Under the pieces are notes generated by a model. The model was given only the letters and a program-made list of their open reading frames with translations, had not been told where the DNA came from and searched no databases. From a virus, in IMG/VR virus record IMGVR_UViG_3300026519_000015, positions 1-59,882 of that record: a stretch of DNA of 59,882 nucleotides. One strand, given 5' to 3'. The position numbers and the translations under genes were made by a program. This document shows, piece by piece, positions 33,200 to 41,276 of the stretch; position 1 is the first letter of the stretch; every line of letters begins with the position of its first letter.

Positions 33200-34270
33200 A
33201 TGACTGATTGGGATCACCCCCTGAATTGGGTATCCGCGAAGTCAAACCTGTTCGTAACCCATTGGCTCCCGGAGGAGTTCGGGGATGATTACCGAGTGAT
33301 TGGCGGGGTACTGGACGGGATATCAGAGGTTTGTCTATACCCTAATATGATGAACCTCCAGGAGCTGCATCTGCGGTTCCAGAAGAATGACAGCCCTGAA
33401 TCTGACCACATTCCGTCACTTCCGGTTGAATCGATCGCGCATGTCCTGTGTGAGGAATGGCGCCGGGAGATCCAGGTGGTGGTGTGGTTAGGTGATACGG
33501 TGATCCAAAAATCTGAAACTAAAGGAGATAACATGGCTAGACGTCGGAGAACTACAACAAAGAATGACGCAGAAAAAGCGGCAGCAGCTGCCGCGACTGT
33601 GCAGCCCACCGAAAGCCCCCTGGAGGGTCTCACAGAAGACCCGTTCGCAACCCTAGCAGAGACCCCCACGACTTCTTCCGGCCCTGTAGAGACCGCTACC
33701 GGGCTAGATGCCCTGGTGGAGAGTGTGACGACTTCTGAGGTAGCTGCCGCAATCGAGACAGTTCACGGTAACGACCCGGCTGTCGCGAGTAGTGTGGTGA
33801 AGATCCTGGGACACACGTCCCAGATCCTGGAGAAACTCGACAACAGCCTTGAACTTAAGGCCGTCACCAAACTGACAGATAAGCTGCACAAACACCTGAA
33901 GGATGTAGAGACCATGATTGAGGGTAATGTGGCTGCTATCTTACAATCCCTCCAGGCCGTCAGGGACGCTGTAGCAGACCTCCAGACTGCTAATCCGGCA
34001 CCTGCCCCCACGACTACTTCCAAACCCCGGAAAGAGGCTTCTGCGGCTTCTCAGAAAGCGTCCGATATGGCTGCGCAGCTGATCGCAACTCTCCGGGAGA
34101 AGCGAGCCGTAATGCCTCGGTTCCCGAAGGTGCTGGATATGGCTAACCCGCACCATGCAGAAGCTGTGAAGCAGCAGGTAGAACAACTAGGGTTCCCGAT
34201 GCGGGTAGACCAGATCCTGGAGGAATTGGAGAAAGCCGGCGTCCTAGAGGGTACTGTTATCAAATTCTAA
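33200..34270 (+). CDS. replication-operon protein, 356 aa, with an internal in-frame start
   Basis: ATG 33200 has GGAGG 9 bases upstream. The frame is open for 356 codons, but a second, better site AAAGGAGATAAC precedes ATG 33533, which would give a 245-residue C-terminal product beginning MARRRRTTTK. The N-terminal 111 residues are a compact mixed domain. After an Ala-rich linker, the rest has coiled-coil helices (ILEKLDNSLELKAVTKLTDKLHKHLKDVE) and a C-terminal basic helical domain (MRVDQILEELEKAGVLEG). No family is recognised. It is probably two products or a fusion of two genes. Confidence 0.65.
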   Translation: MTDWDHPLNWVSAKSNLFVTHWLPEEFGDDYRVIGGVLDGISEVCLYPNMMNLQELHLRFQKNDSPESDHIPSLPVESIAHVLCEEWRREIQVVVWLGDTVIQKSETKGDNMARRRRTTTKNDAEKAAAAAATVQPTESPLEGLTEDPFATLAETPTTSSGPVETATGLDALVESVTTSEVAAAIETVHGNDPAVASSVVKILGHTSQILEKLDNSLELKAVTKLTDKLHKHLKDVETMIEGNVAAILQSLQAVRDAVADLQTANPAPAPTTTSKPRKEASAASQKASDMAAQLIATLREKRAVMPRFPKVLDMANPHHAEAVKQQVEQLGFPMRVDQILEELEKAGVLEGTVIKF

Positions 34271-34291
34271 ACGCAACACGGGGGCGTACCG

Positions 34292-34374
34292 ATAGCCCCC
34301 GGCAGCAGGGGCCTTGCGGAGGTGCCTCCCACCACATCCCCCGAGACCGCAAGGCTCCTCCTGGCGGGGGCTAT
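34292..34374 (+). other. long stem-loop with 28-nt arms
   Basis: Arms 34292-34319 and 34347-34374 are complementary except for three mismatches, with a 27-base loop. The stem ends at atagccccc / gggggctat and is followed by ttgtccct. It lies between the 356-codon gene and the 176-codon gene. Possible roles are an attenuator, an RNase processing site or the trace of an inverted DNA element. Confidence 0.8.
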
Positions 34375-34401
34375 TTGTCCCTCCCCGGAAAGGACTGAGG
34401 A

Positions 34402-34932
34402 ATGGGGATTTTTTCGAACTGGAAACGGATACGTGCACTGAAACAACTGAATGCGCAGCTGCGCAGCCAGGTAGCAGAACTGACAGAGCAAGTTATCAAG
34501 ACCCGGAGAGAGCTAAGGGCTACCCGGGAAGAGATCGAGGGTTGGGAGTACGATTACAAAGAGGCAACGGAGAAACTGGAGAAGTTAGAGAATTCTATTC
34601 AACCGTTTAGACATTTATTTAAGAGCAATGACGCTATTGTGGTCCATAGCGACATATGGATCCGGCATGCCCTAGAAAATGCCCCCCCTGCTTCTGAATT
34701 CCCGGACCCGGCCCAGGATTCCGGAGAGATGGGGGATGTTGCAAAAATAACAAAACTCCCGGAAGTAATTGGGATTGGTTACGTAAGTAAGAAAGTCTTA
34801 CGGATCTTTTGTTCCCGTCCGTTAGGTTCACCCTCATGGCAGCGTGTTCTGGAGTTATGCCCGTTATCGTTATATGCGGTACGTCCGGATCCGGGTGAGA
34901 TTAAAGCTGGAGTATTGGAGCTGAGGTGGTAA
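34402..34932 (+). CDS. coiled-coil protein upstream of the DNA polymerase, 176 aa
   Basis: ATG 34402 follows AAAGGACTGAGGA. Residues 8-75 are a coiled coil (LKQLNAQLRSQVAELTEQVIKTRREL...). The second half is a compact beta-type domain (VIGIGYVSKKVLRIFCSRPLG). The stop is coupled to the polymerase start by TAATG. Possibly a polymerase or replication accessory protein. The function is unknown. Confidence 0.65.
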   Translation: MGIFSNWKRIRALKQLNAQLRSQVAELTEQVIKTRRELRATREEIEGWEYDYKEATEKLEKLENSIQPFRHLFKSNDAIVVHSDIWIRHALENAPPASEFPDPAQDSGEMGDVAKITKLPEVIGIGYVSKKVLRIFCSRPLGSPSWQRVLELCPLSLYAVRPDPGEIKAGVLELRW

Positions 34933-37709
34933 TGGTACCGATTAGGATTGATGATAGGGATTGGATCGAAGTTAATGGTGCCCGGGTGGAGGCGGAGAAC
35001 CGCCCCCTTGTGCTTGTGGTGCTGCCCTCCCCTACAGAATTCGAGAGAAAATCCGGGCAGGCCCTTGTGGGGTCACAGCACGATTTTCTCCTTGACTTCC
35101 TGACGGCTCTCGACTTCCGGTGGGCCGCTATGTACCTGTACCCGGATTACGATACTATGCTGGAAGCTATAAAAACGGGGACTAGAGATGCGTTAGACCG
35201 ATTCTGGAGAGTGGTACGGAACCTGAGCCCGAATGTGGTGATGTCTTGTGGGAGTAATGTGCTTAAAGCCCTATGGCCACCCGGGGCGGGGAAACCCACG
35301 TCAATCCACAAGGCTCGGGCAACTCCGTTAGAGATAGCTCCCGGTCTCTTGTGTGTGTGGGCCTATGATCCTATGGCGCACCACAAGTATCTTCAGACTG
35401 ATGGGCGTTACGGGAAAGACTTGGTTGATGACCTGTGTGCCAGCTTCCAACTGGTATCAGATATCGCAGAAGGAACTTATCGACAACCTGTCCCAACCTA
35501 CACTGTGATCGATACCCCTGCTGGTTTGGCCAAATTGGCCCAACGAATAGCAGAACTTAATCCTCCGGCATTGTACTTAGATGTGGAAGATGCGACTTGG
35601 ATCGGATCTGGGAATGTGCAACCTCACAAATGGCCCCCGGATGTTCCGAGCAAATTGACAATCCGGCACCCGGGTAATCGATTGTTGTTACTAGGGCTAA
35701 CTATCCCGATCTGGTGTGGGGGCCGGGTAGATTACGAGACTTATTGTATTTTGCCGCATTTGGTAGAGAAAACGCCACGTCAAGAATGTCCACCATTATT
35801 ACAATCTTTGCTGACGGGACGCCACCTTGAGGCGTGGAACATGGATTATGACTGGCAGGCTTTGGATTGGTTCGGCGGCTACGATGTATATGATCCAGTG
35901 AACCAAAATACCCTCGGGGATGGGATGGTAGCGCATTACGAGGTGGACCAATCAGTTCCGGGCAACGGATTAAAGGCGCTGGCTATGAACTTATTGTCGT
36001 TTCCCGCGTGGGACCTTGAGGTGCGGAGTCAATTAGAACTGGCTCGTAAAAGGAACCGAACCCGTTGGGGTTCTGGTATGAACGCTGCCTCATTCGACCA
36101 GGTTAGTCCCACCAATCTGTATCTGTACAATGCCTTCGACACCTTTGCGAATGCTCGATTAGTTGAAGAGTACTTCGCAGACCCCCTGAAGTTCACTCCT
36201 CCCGAGAATTGTAAGGTCTATGATTTTCTTGTGGATAAGGCAGCACCCGCATTTGCTAGCATGACTCGAACCGGGATCCTGATAAATACGGAACAGCTAA
36301 GTGGGGAGATCCGGGTTCTGGAATCAGATATCCATAACCTTAAGGTGAAGATTTTACGGTCTAAATACACCCGGAAAGCCGGAGAGATATCGGGAAAAGA
36401 GTTTAATCCAAGGTCTCCACTATGGTTCCGAGCCCTGGTAGCGGTTACTCACGGGAAAGCGCAGCAAGCAAATGGGAGCTGGGACTTAGAATTCCCGGAT
36501 TGGATCCCCCGGACTAAGAAAACAAATGCCCTGCAACGGTCCACAAGTGTGATTCGACAGCTCGCCGGACTGGACCCGGAAACTGGGGTGCTGGGTCCGG
36601 GAGAGAAACAGAATGCGGGACAAAAACTGTGGCATAAGATTCACGATTACAAACTCGCATTAGATAAATTAGGCAGGTTCCTTACGCTGCAAAACTACAT
36701 TGTGGGTGACCGGATTCACCCGACGTACCGGTTAGTGAAAGCAGCAGTTCCCTCTGAAGATATTCTCACGGCAGGAGATAAATCCGGAGGTTCGGTGTCC
36801 GGGCGGACCTCCACAACCCCAAACATGCAGAACGATGCTAACGATCCCCGGGTTAAACGGCTATTCGGAGCACCCCCGGGGTTCCTTGTGGTCCAGATCG
36901 ATTATGATCGGTCCGAGTTAATCTGGTTAGCTTTCAATACTAAGGACACTCTGTATCGGGAATGGGCAGTAGCGGGGTTAGACCAGCACCTGCGTAAGGG
37001 CATAGAACTCTGGAAGGTTAAAACCTCTGGGTCTGAAGAGTATTTTCACCAGTTACCTCCGGAAAAACAGAAACGGTGGCGTGCGATTGGTAAAACGATG
37101 AACTTCGCCACCGTGTATCTCCAGGAACCCCAGACCACAGCTGCCATGATGGGGGTAACGGTAGAGGAAGCCATCAAGACTGCACAACACGATACCCTGA
37201 TCCATACTGGTGTGACGAATGCGAAGTACGAACTGTACGAGACAATCCAAGCCGGTAAGATGGTGACGACCCGGGTGTTGGGACGTAGGCGATCCGCACC
37301 TGGGTGGCATTCGACTAAACTATCAGCCGAAGACTTTTTCTCCTATGACCCGGACAAACAGATCCTGCAGGACCAAAAGAACAAGACAATTTTTAGGTCC
37401 TTATGGAACACCTATGCTGCACAAGCGGATAGCAACGATATGGCTATGATCCAAACCGCGGAGATCCATAGACGTTTAACCACAACAGATTGGCTTAACC
37501 CCGAATGGGTTGTGCCCCATTTATTTCTGCATGACGCGGTCTATTTCTACATCCGGGAAGACTATATTGATGTGGCGATCCCGGAGCTGTGTAGGCAGAT
37601 GGAGGATACTGATATCCTGGAATGCGGATTTGACCTGCCGATTCGTGTGTCGGTAGAACTGGGGCCCAACAGGGCAGAGATGCAAGACTATGATTGGAGG
37701 AACCCATGA
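34932..37709 (+). CDS. family A DNA polymerase with 3'-5' exonuclease and UDG-like N-terminal domain
   Basis: The start chosen is ATG 34932 (GAGG 5 bases before, TAATG overlap). GTG 34926 is an alternative. The product has about 925 residues. Residues 1-180 resemble the degenerate uracil-DNA-glycosylase-type domain of some phage polymerases (VVLPSPTEFERKSGQAL, YDPMAHHK near its end). The exonuclease motifs are YLDVED (about 215), NMDYDWQALDW (about 303) and YNAFDTF (about 400). Polymerase motif A is QIDYDRSELIW (about 655), motif B RAIGKTMNFATVYLQ (about 720) and motif C LHDAVYF (about 868). Motif B has Leu where Gly usually follows Tyr, and motif C has HDA in place of the usual HDE. It is the replicative polymerase. 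Confidence 0.93.
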   Translation: MVPIRIDDRDWIEVNGARVEAENRPLVLVVLPSPTEFERKSGQALVGSQHDFLLDFLTALDFRWAAMYLYPDYDTMLEAIKTGTRDALDRFWRVVRNLSPNVVMSCGSNVLKALWPPGAGKPTSIHKARATPLEIAPGLLCVWAYDPMAHHKYLQTDGRYGKDLVDDLCASFQLVSDIAEGTYRQPVPTYTVIDTPAGLAKLAQRIAELNPPALYLDVEDATWIGSGNVQPHKWPPDVPSKLTIRHPGNRLLLLGLTIPIWCGGRVDYETYCILPHLVEKTPRQECPPLLQSLLTGRHLEAWNMDYDWQALDWFGGYDVYDPVNQNTLGDGMVAHYEVDQSVPGNGLKALAMNLLSFPAWDLEVRSQLELARKRNRTRWGSGMNAASFDQVSPTNLYLYNAFDTFANARLVEEYFADPLKFTPPENCKVYDFLVDKAAPAFASMTRTGILINTEQLSGEIRVLESDIHNLKVKILRSKYTRKAGEISGKEFNPRSPLWFRALVAVTHGKAQQANGSWDLEFPDWIPRTKKTNALQRSTSVIRQLAGLDPETGVLGPGEKQNAGQKLWHKIHDYKLALDKLGRFLTLQNYIVGDRIHPTYRLVKAAVPSEDILTAGDKSGGSVSGRTSTTPNMQNDANDPRVKRLFGAPPGFLVVQIDYDRSELIWLAFNTKDTLYREWAVAGLDQHLRKGIELWKVKTSGSEEYFHQLPPEKQKRWRAIGKTMNFATVYLQEPQTTAAMMGVTVEEAIKTAQHDTLIHTGVTNAKYELYETIQAGKMVTTRVLGRRRSAPGWHSTKLSAEDFFSYDPDKQILQDQKNKTIFRSLWNTYAAQADSNDMAMIQTAEIHRRLTTTDWLNPEWVVPHLFLHDAVYFYIREDYIDVAIPELCRQMEDTDILECGFDLPIRVSVELGPNRAEMQDYDWRNP

Positions 37710-37975
37710 CCCCGAGACAATCCCAAATCTATAACTCCCTGTGCCGGATGGAAAAGAAAGCCGACTATATCCGGAAGTATTTACGAATTCAGCTAAACAA
37801 ACTTCCAAAAAAGACCCCGATTTTACTACCTCCGGGGGCAGAATTAGCGAAGGAGTATCCTAATCAGTCTGTGCAGGCCGTGCTGGCAGACCTTCTAGAG
37901 CAATCGGAAGACCACTACTGTGGCTTGGTTCAGGTCCGTAGGCTATTTAATGGGGAGTGCGGATTCCAATGCTGA
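37706..37975 (+). CDS. small protein, 89 aa, after the polymerase
   Basis: ATG 37706 overlaps the polymerase stop (ATGA) and has GGAGGAACCC upstream. The product is basic in its first part (MEKKADYIRKYLRIQLNKLPKK) and acidic later. Helical, of unknown function. It ends 7 bases inside the next gene. Confidence 0.6.
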   Translation: MTPRQSQIYNSLCRMEKKADYIRKYLRIQLNKLPKKTPILLPPGAELAKEYPNQSVQAVLADLLEQSEDHYCGLVQVRRLFNGECGFQC

Positions 37976-38193
37976 AGTGTGAACGTCATGATGTCGAGTA
38001 TTGTTGGTTCGAACATCCGCGTCGTAATAGCCGCCAGGTATATGCGTGCCCTGTGTGTCACGGGGTAGCGGAATCCGCGCGTCCTGCGAACTCCCCATTC
38101 CCGAGGGTCCGGTGGGGCATCAACTTTTGGCGGGATCGCCCCCTGACAGAAAAAGAGAAACAATCCCCACCCCGTAAACCCTGCGATTGGTAG
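37969..38193 (+). CDS. zinc-finger-like small protein, 74 aa
   Basis: From ATG 37969 the product MLKCERHDVEYCWFEHP... VYACPVCHG has Cys/His pairs spaced like a treble-clef or ribbon zinc site, followed by a Pro/Arg/Trp-rich basic tail. It may bind nucleic acid. It ends where the next promoter begins (38194). Confidence 0.6.
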   Translation: MLKCERHDVEYCWFEHPRRNSRQVYACPVCHGVAESARPANSPFPRVRWGINFWRDRPLTEKEKQSPPRKPCDW

Positions 38194-38222
38194 TTGACAG
38201 TAGAACATTGTTTTGCTATGAT
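38194..38222 (+). promoter_or_regulatory. promoter TTGACA-N17-TATGAT with a dyad in the spacer
   Basis: TTGACA (38194-38199) and TATGAT (38217-38222) have optimal spacing. The spacer contains AACATTGTT (38204-38212), a symmetric element, and GAACAATTC follows at 38232-38240 just upstream of the LexA-like gene, so autoregulation is plausible. Confidence 0.75.
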
Positions 38223-38253
38223 TCTGACAGCGAACAATTCAGGGAGGCACAAC

Positions 38254-38643
38254 ATGGTAATTGGTGAGAGGCGACGAAAAATCCTCAAGTTCGTCAATCA
38301 ATACTATGAGGAACACAAAGTACCCCCGACGTACCGGGAAATAATGCTCGCAGTCGGGTTAAGATCAACATCCACAGTCTGGAGTCACCTTCGGAAGCTT
38401 GCACGCTCCGGAGAACTGAGTTCACTCGGTAGGGGACGCCCCAGGAGTTATGTTCCCGTTAATGTGGCCAGTACTTCATTACAATCTGAGGAACTAGACA
38501 AACTGCAGCAGCAGCTCGACAGCTTCCGAGACTTGATGCTGGAAGTAGCGAATCCAGAAAATTGGAACTGCAACGTGTGGGTCGGAGCCGGGTGCTTACA
38601 CGTCCGGGCCCTGACCCTATTACAACAGGACGGCAATGACTGA
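38254..38643 (+). CDS. LexA-type winged-helix regulator without protease domain
   Basis: The product has 129 residues from ATG 38254 (CAGGGAGGCACAAC upstream). Residues 5-65 align with the LexA N-terminal domain: RRRKILKFVNQYYEEHKVPPTYREIMLAVGLRSTSTVWSHLRKLARSGEL. The rest is a helical segment (EELDKLQQQLDSFRDLM) with no Ser-Lys protease site. So it is a LexA-fold DNA-binding protein with a different C-terminus. It has its own promoter and may repress itself and the recombination genes downstream. Confidence 0.8.
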   Translation: MVIGERRRKILKFVNQYYEEHKVPPTYREIMLAVGLRSTSTVWSHLRKLARSGELSSLGRGRPRSYVPVNVASTSLQSEELDKLQQQLDSFRDLMLEVANPENWNCNVWVGAGCLHVRALTLLQQDGND

Positions 38644-38872
38644 CACAAATGTAGTCCAGATGTATATATTCAGTAACCGAGACCGGAAACTGTACCAAGT
38701 GAGGTTCAACATCACCCAGATCCTACAGGCCGGAGAGAAGTTCGATCCCCTGGATGCAGAGTGCTTTGCCTTTATCTGCAAAGCTTTATCCCAAATCCTG
38801 GAGACCCGGATTCTGGATATGGATATCATCCTTATTGATACCCTACTGGGGCAAGAAATTAGTTGGAATTGA
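38636..38872 (+). CDS. small protein, 78 aa
   Basis: ATG 38636 overlaps the upstream stop by 8 bases. The product is helical with MYIFSNRDRKLYQVRF at the N-terminus and ILDMDIILIDTLLGQEI near the end. Unknown function, transcribed with the recombination genes. Confidence 0.6.
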   Translation: MTDTNVVQMYIFSNRDRKLYQVRFNITQILQAGEKFDPLDAECFAFICKALSQILETRILDMDIILIDTLLGQEISWN

Positions 38873-38881
38873 GGTAAAATT

Positions 38882-39337
38882 ATGGAAACCCCACCCCCCG
38901 GATGGTTTGAAGTTAACAGCATAGACCAGGATAACTTACTATATCACCTGGAAAAAACCGCAGCACAGGAAGCGTGGCTGGGAGAAAAGATTGCGGAAGT
39001 AGACCGGGAGCTTCAGCTCCTGAAGCTACGTGTCCGGGATCTGGAACTCAAATTATTCCTGGAGTACAAGAGTGCACCAATAAAAAAAGAAACCGCGAAA
39101 CGCGGATTGATAGAAGTCGATGCTTCCGACGAGGTAGCGAAAGCAATGGCTGCCACCAGCCCGGATGTCATCCAGATGAAAGAGTTGGCGATCCAGGCAC
39201 AAACGAAACGAGATACCCTCCGGGGATACCGCGATGCGTTTGAGACCAAGAAAAGCTTCATAGCCTGCTTAGCCGGCTTGATGCGTGATGAAAAGAAAAC
39301 ATTGGGAGGCAATCCATGGGTTTTAACAGAGCAGTAG
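38882..39337 (+). CDS. coiled-coil protein, candidate UvsY-like recombination mediator
   Basis: The product has 151 residues, mostly helical, with EAWLGEKIAEVDRELQLLKLRVRDLELKL, then AKRGLIEVDASDEVAKAM and a C-terminal pattern of two helices KRDTLRGYRDAFETKKSF-IACLAGLMRDEKK. Size, helix pattern and the neighbouring gp32-like and UvsX-like genes match the T4 uvsY set. UvsY loads UvsX on SSB-coated ssDNA. Sequence similarity is faint, so the context carries the call. The gp32-like ribosome binding site (GGGAGG) lies in its last codons. Confidence 0.5.
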   Translation: METPPPGWFEVNSIDQDNLLYHLEKTAAQEAWLGEKIAEVDRELQLLKLRVRDLELKLFLEYKSAPIKKETAKRGLIEVDASDEVAKAMAATSPDVIQMKELAIQAQTKRDTLRGYRDAFETKKSFIACLAGLMRDEKKTLGGNPWVLTEQ

Positions 39338-40269
39338 TAAAGCAAAGACGGGCCTTAAAAGACCAACAGGCTCGAGCACAGGCACGTGCCAACAGGGGCG
39401 CCCGAATGCCCTTTATCCAACCGAAAGAACTGATTGACGGGGCATTCCGGATCCGGTTATGGCCTACTCACGAAAAGAATCCACACGGGTTTCTATATTA
39501 TGCGAGTCACGCGTACCTTCACGGCTACGGTTCCCCGGACAAAACTATCGCCCAATGCCCCCGTTCGAATAACTGGGACCCCCTTCCGTATATGGAGGAT
39601 GAACACGGAGATCCGATCTATAAAGAACGGTGCCTGGCGTGCGAGATCCGAGAATGGGTGTATGAACCGGAACTAGACACAGCCGGCAATATTGTCACAC
39701 CTCCGCTGTATGACCAATTCCCTGAGAGTCTCCAGAGTGTGTGCGATACCCTTATCGGGACCGGGTTTATGGCGCCGGCTAACTTTTACCCAGCAACCAT
39801 TAAGGCGAAGATCCATGCCCGGGAGAAACGGGAATCCGCTGCTGGTAAGGTGTACGAGGTTGTGACGTACGAACCTGACCCGGAAACCGAGATGTATATC
39901 ATCCTGAAGCTAGAGGACGGGAAGATCTATGAACGCCAATTGATGGACCTGATCGCGCAGTGCGAGGACCTGAATGACCCCATCACGGGCCGCTGGTTAA
40001 CGCTCACAAAGGCGAATGGGGGTAAGGGTCCCGGGGGTTATAACTGGAGCTATGACCCGCATCCTAGCCAGTTTGACAACTACGATTACAGTCAGGTAGC
40101 AGACTTCCGAAAATGGGGAGCTGGGAACCGGAGCAAACCGAGCCGTAGAATTCCCTTTGTGGAGCAAATAGCGCTTGTGGAAACAACCGATTGGGGAAAA
40201 GACCTCCAAAAGTTCGGAGTTCCGATCCGAGACGAAGACACACTGGACCCGGATGATATCCCGTTCTAA
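39316..40269 (+). CDS. gp32-like single-stranded DNA-binding protein
   Basis: The product has 317 residues, with a basic N-terminal arm (NRAVVKQRRALKDQQARAQ), a beta-rich core with IRLWPTHEKNPHGF and a Cys cluster (QCPRS, ERCLACE) that may bind zinc, and an acidic C-terminal tail DEDTLDPDDIPF. The acidic tail and the aromatic basic core are the hallmarks of phage SSB proteins. It is TAATG-coupled to uvsX. It coats ssDNA in replication and recombination. Confidence 0.75.
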   Translation: MGFNRAVVKQRRALKDQQARAQARANRGARMPFIQPKELIDGAFRIRLWPTHEKNPHGFLYYASHAYLHGYGSPDKTIAQCPRSNNWDPLPYMEDEHGDPIYKERCLACEIREWVYEPELDTAGNIVTPPLYDQFPESLQSVCDTLIGTGFMAPANFYPATIKAKIHAREKRESAAGKVYEVVTYEPDPETEMYIILKLEDGKIYERQLMDLIAQCEDLNDPITGRWLTLTKANGGKGPGGYNWSYDPHPSQFDNYDYSQVADFRKWGAGNRSKPSRRIPFVEQIALVETTDWGKDLQKFGVPIRDEDTLDPDDIPF

Positions 40270-41276
40270 TGAGCACGAGTCGAGCTGATAGGTTGGGGGC
40301 GGAATTGGGGCGCAGGGTTCCGAAAAAACATTCCGCGTCTTATCAAATCACTACCCCCACAATCCCCTACTGGATCCCTACGGGTTCGGTCCTCCTGGAT
40401 ACCTATATCCGGGGGGGCCTGACCCCATCCGGGTTACCCTGTGGTAAATTCACCGAGTTCTTCGGGCCGGAGGCTTCCGGGAAAACCAGCACCTGGCTCC
40501 GGGTAGCGTCAGGGGTCCAGAGACGCGGGGGTATGGTGGTGGCGATTTGCCCGGAAGGGTTAGATGAACCGTACGCTAACCGCATACATTTCGTCGATAC
40601 ACAAGACCCGGATAAATGGATCTATATTGAACCCTACAGCCTCGAGGCTGCACTATCTGCTATCGAATCCGCGGTATATCAGTTCCACGATGCCGACTTC
40701 GAAACCCTGATTGTACTGGATAGTCTGTCAGTACTCCGAGCGAACGACCTGACTATGGATCATCAAGAGATCAATGCGACCGAAGCGGCTGCTGCTGAAG
40801 CTAAACTGCTCCATAAGTTCTTCCGTAGAGGAGTCTTGTACTATATGTCTGGGTCACGGGTATCGTGCTTAATGGTACGCCACCAGACCCAGAACCCCCG
40901 GCCCTATAGTCGGTCCGTCACGACACACGGTTCTGCATTAGATTTTCAAGCCTGGCTCCGGATCCGGTTCCGGAGAACCAAATTAGAATTTAACAAGAAG
41001 CAAACCGGTTGGTTCATTCATTTAGCGTGTGAAAAATCCAAGCTGGGACCAGACCTCTGGCGGTTATCGATCCCGCTGTATTTTGACGGAGGGTTTGACC
41101 CCGGGATGGAAGCGATCTGTTTCCTGCTGGACCGGAAGGTGGTGAAGACAGACCGGGCCGGCTACATAGTTATTGGTGACGAAAAACGGTGGGCGTCAAC
41201 TTGGCGGAAACTGTACCGCGAGAACGAGACAGTAAGAGACCAGATTGATGAAATGGTGAGGAACGAACTGAAGTGA
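40269..41276 (+). CDS. uvsX: UvsX/RecA-like recombinase
   Basis: The product has 335 residues. Walker A GPEASGKT lies at residues 66-73, with the RecA-type entry sequence IRGGLTPSGLPCGKFTEFFG before it. Walker B is LIVLDSLSVL (about 152-161). MVRHQTQNPRP and FDGGFDP-type C-terminal elements follow. It forms filaments on ssDNA for homologous recombination and replication restart. The start (TAATG) is coupled to the SSB gene. Confidence 0.85.
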   Translation: MSTSRADRLGAELGRRVPKKHSASYQITTPTIPYWIPTGSVLLDTYIRGGLTPSGLPCGKFTEFFGPEASGKTSTWLRVASGVQRRGGMVVAICPEGLDEPYANRIHFVDTQDPDKWIYIEPYSLEAALSAIESAVYQFHDADFETLIVLDSLSVLRANDLTMDHQEINATEAAAAEAKLLHKFFRRGVLYYMSGSRVSCLMVRHQTQNPRPYSRSVTTHGSALDFQAWLRIRFRRTKLEFNKKQTGWFIHLACEKSKLGPDLWRLSIPLYFDGGFDPGMEAICFLLDRKVVKTDRAGYIVIGDEKRWASTWRKLYRENETVRDQIDEMVRNELK

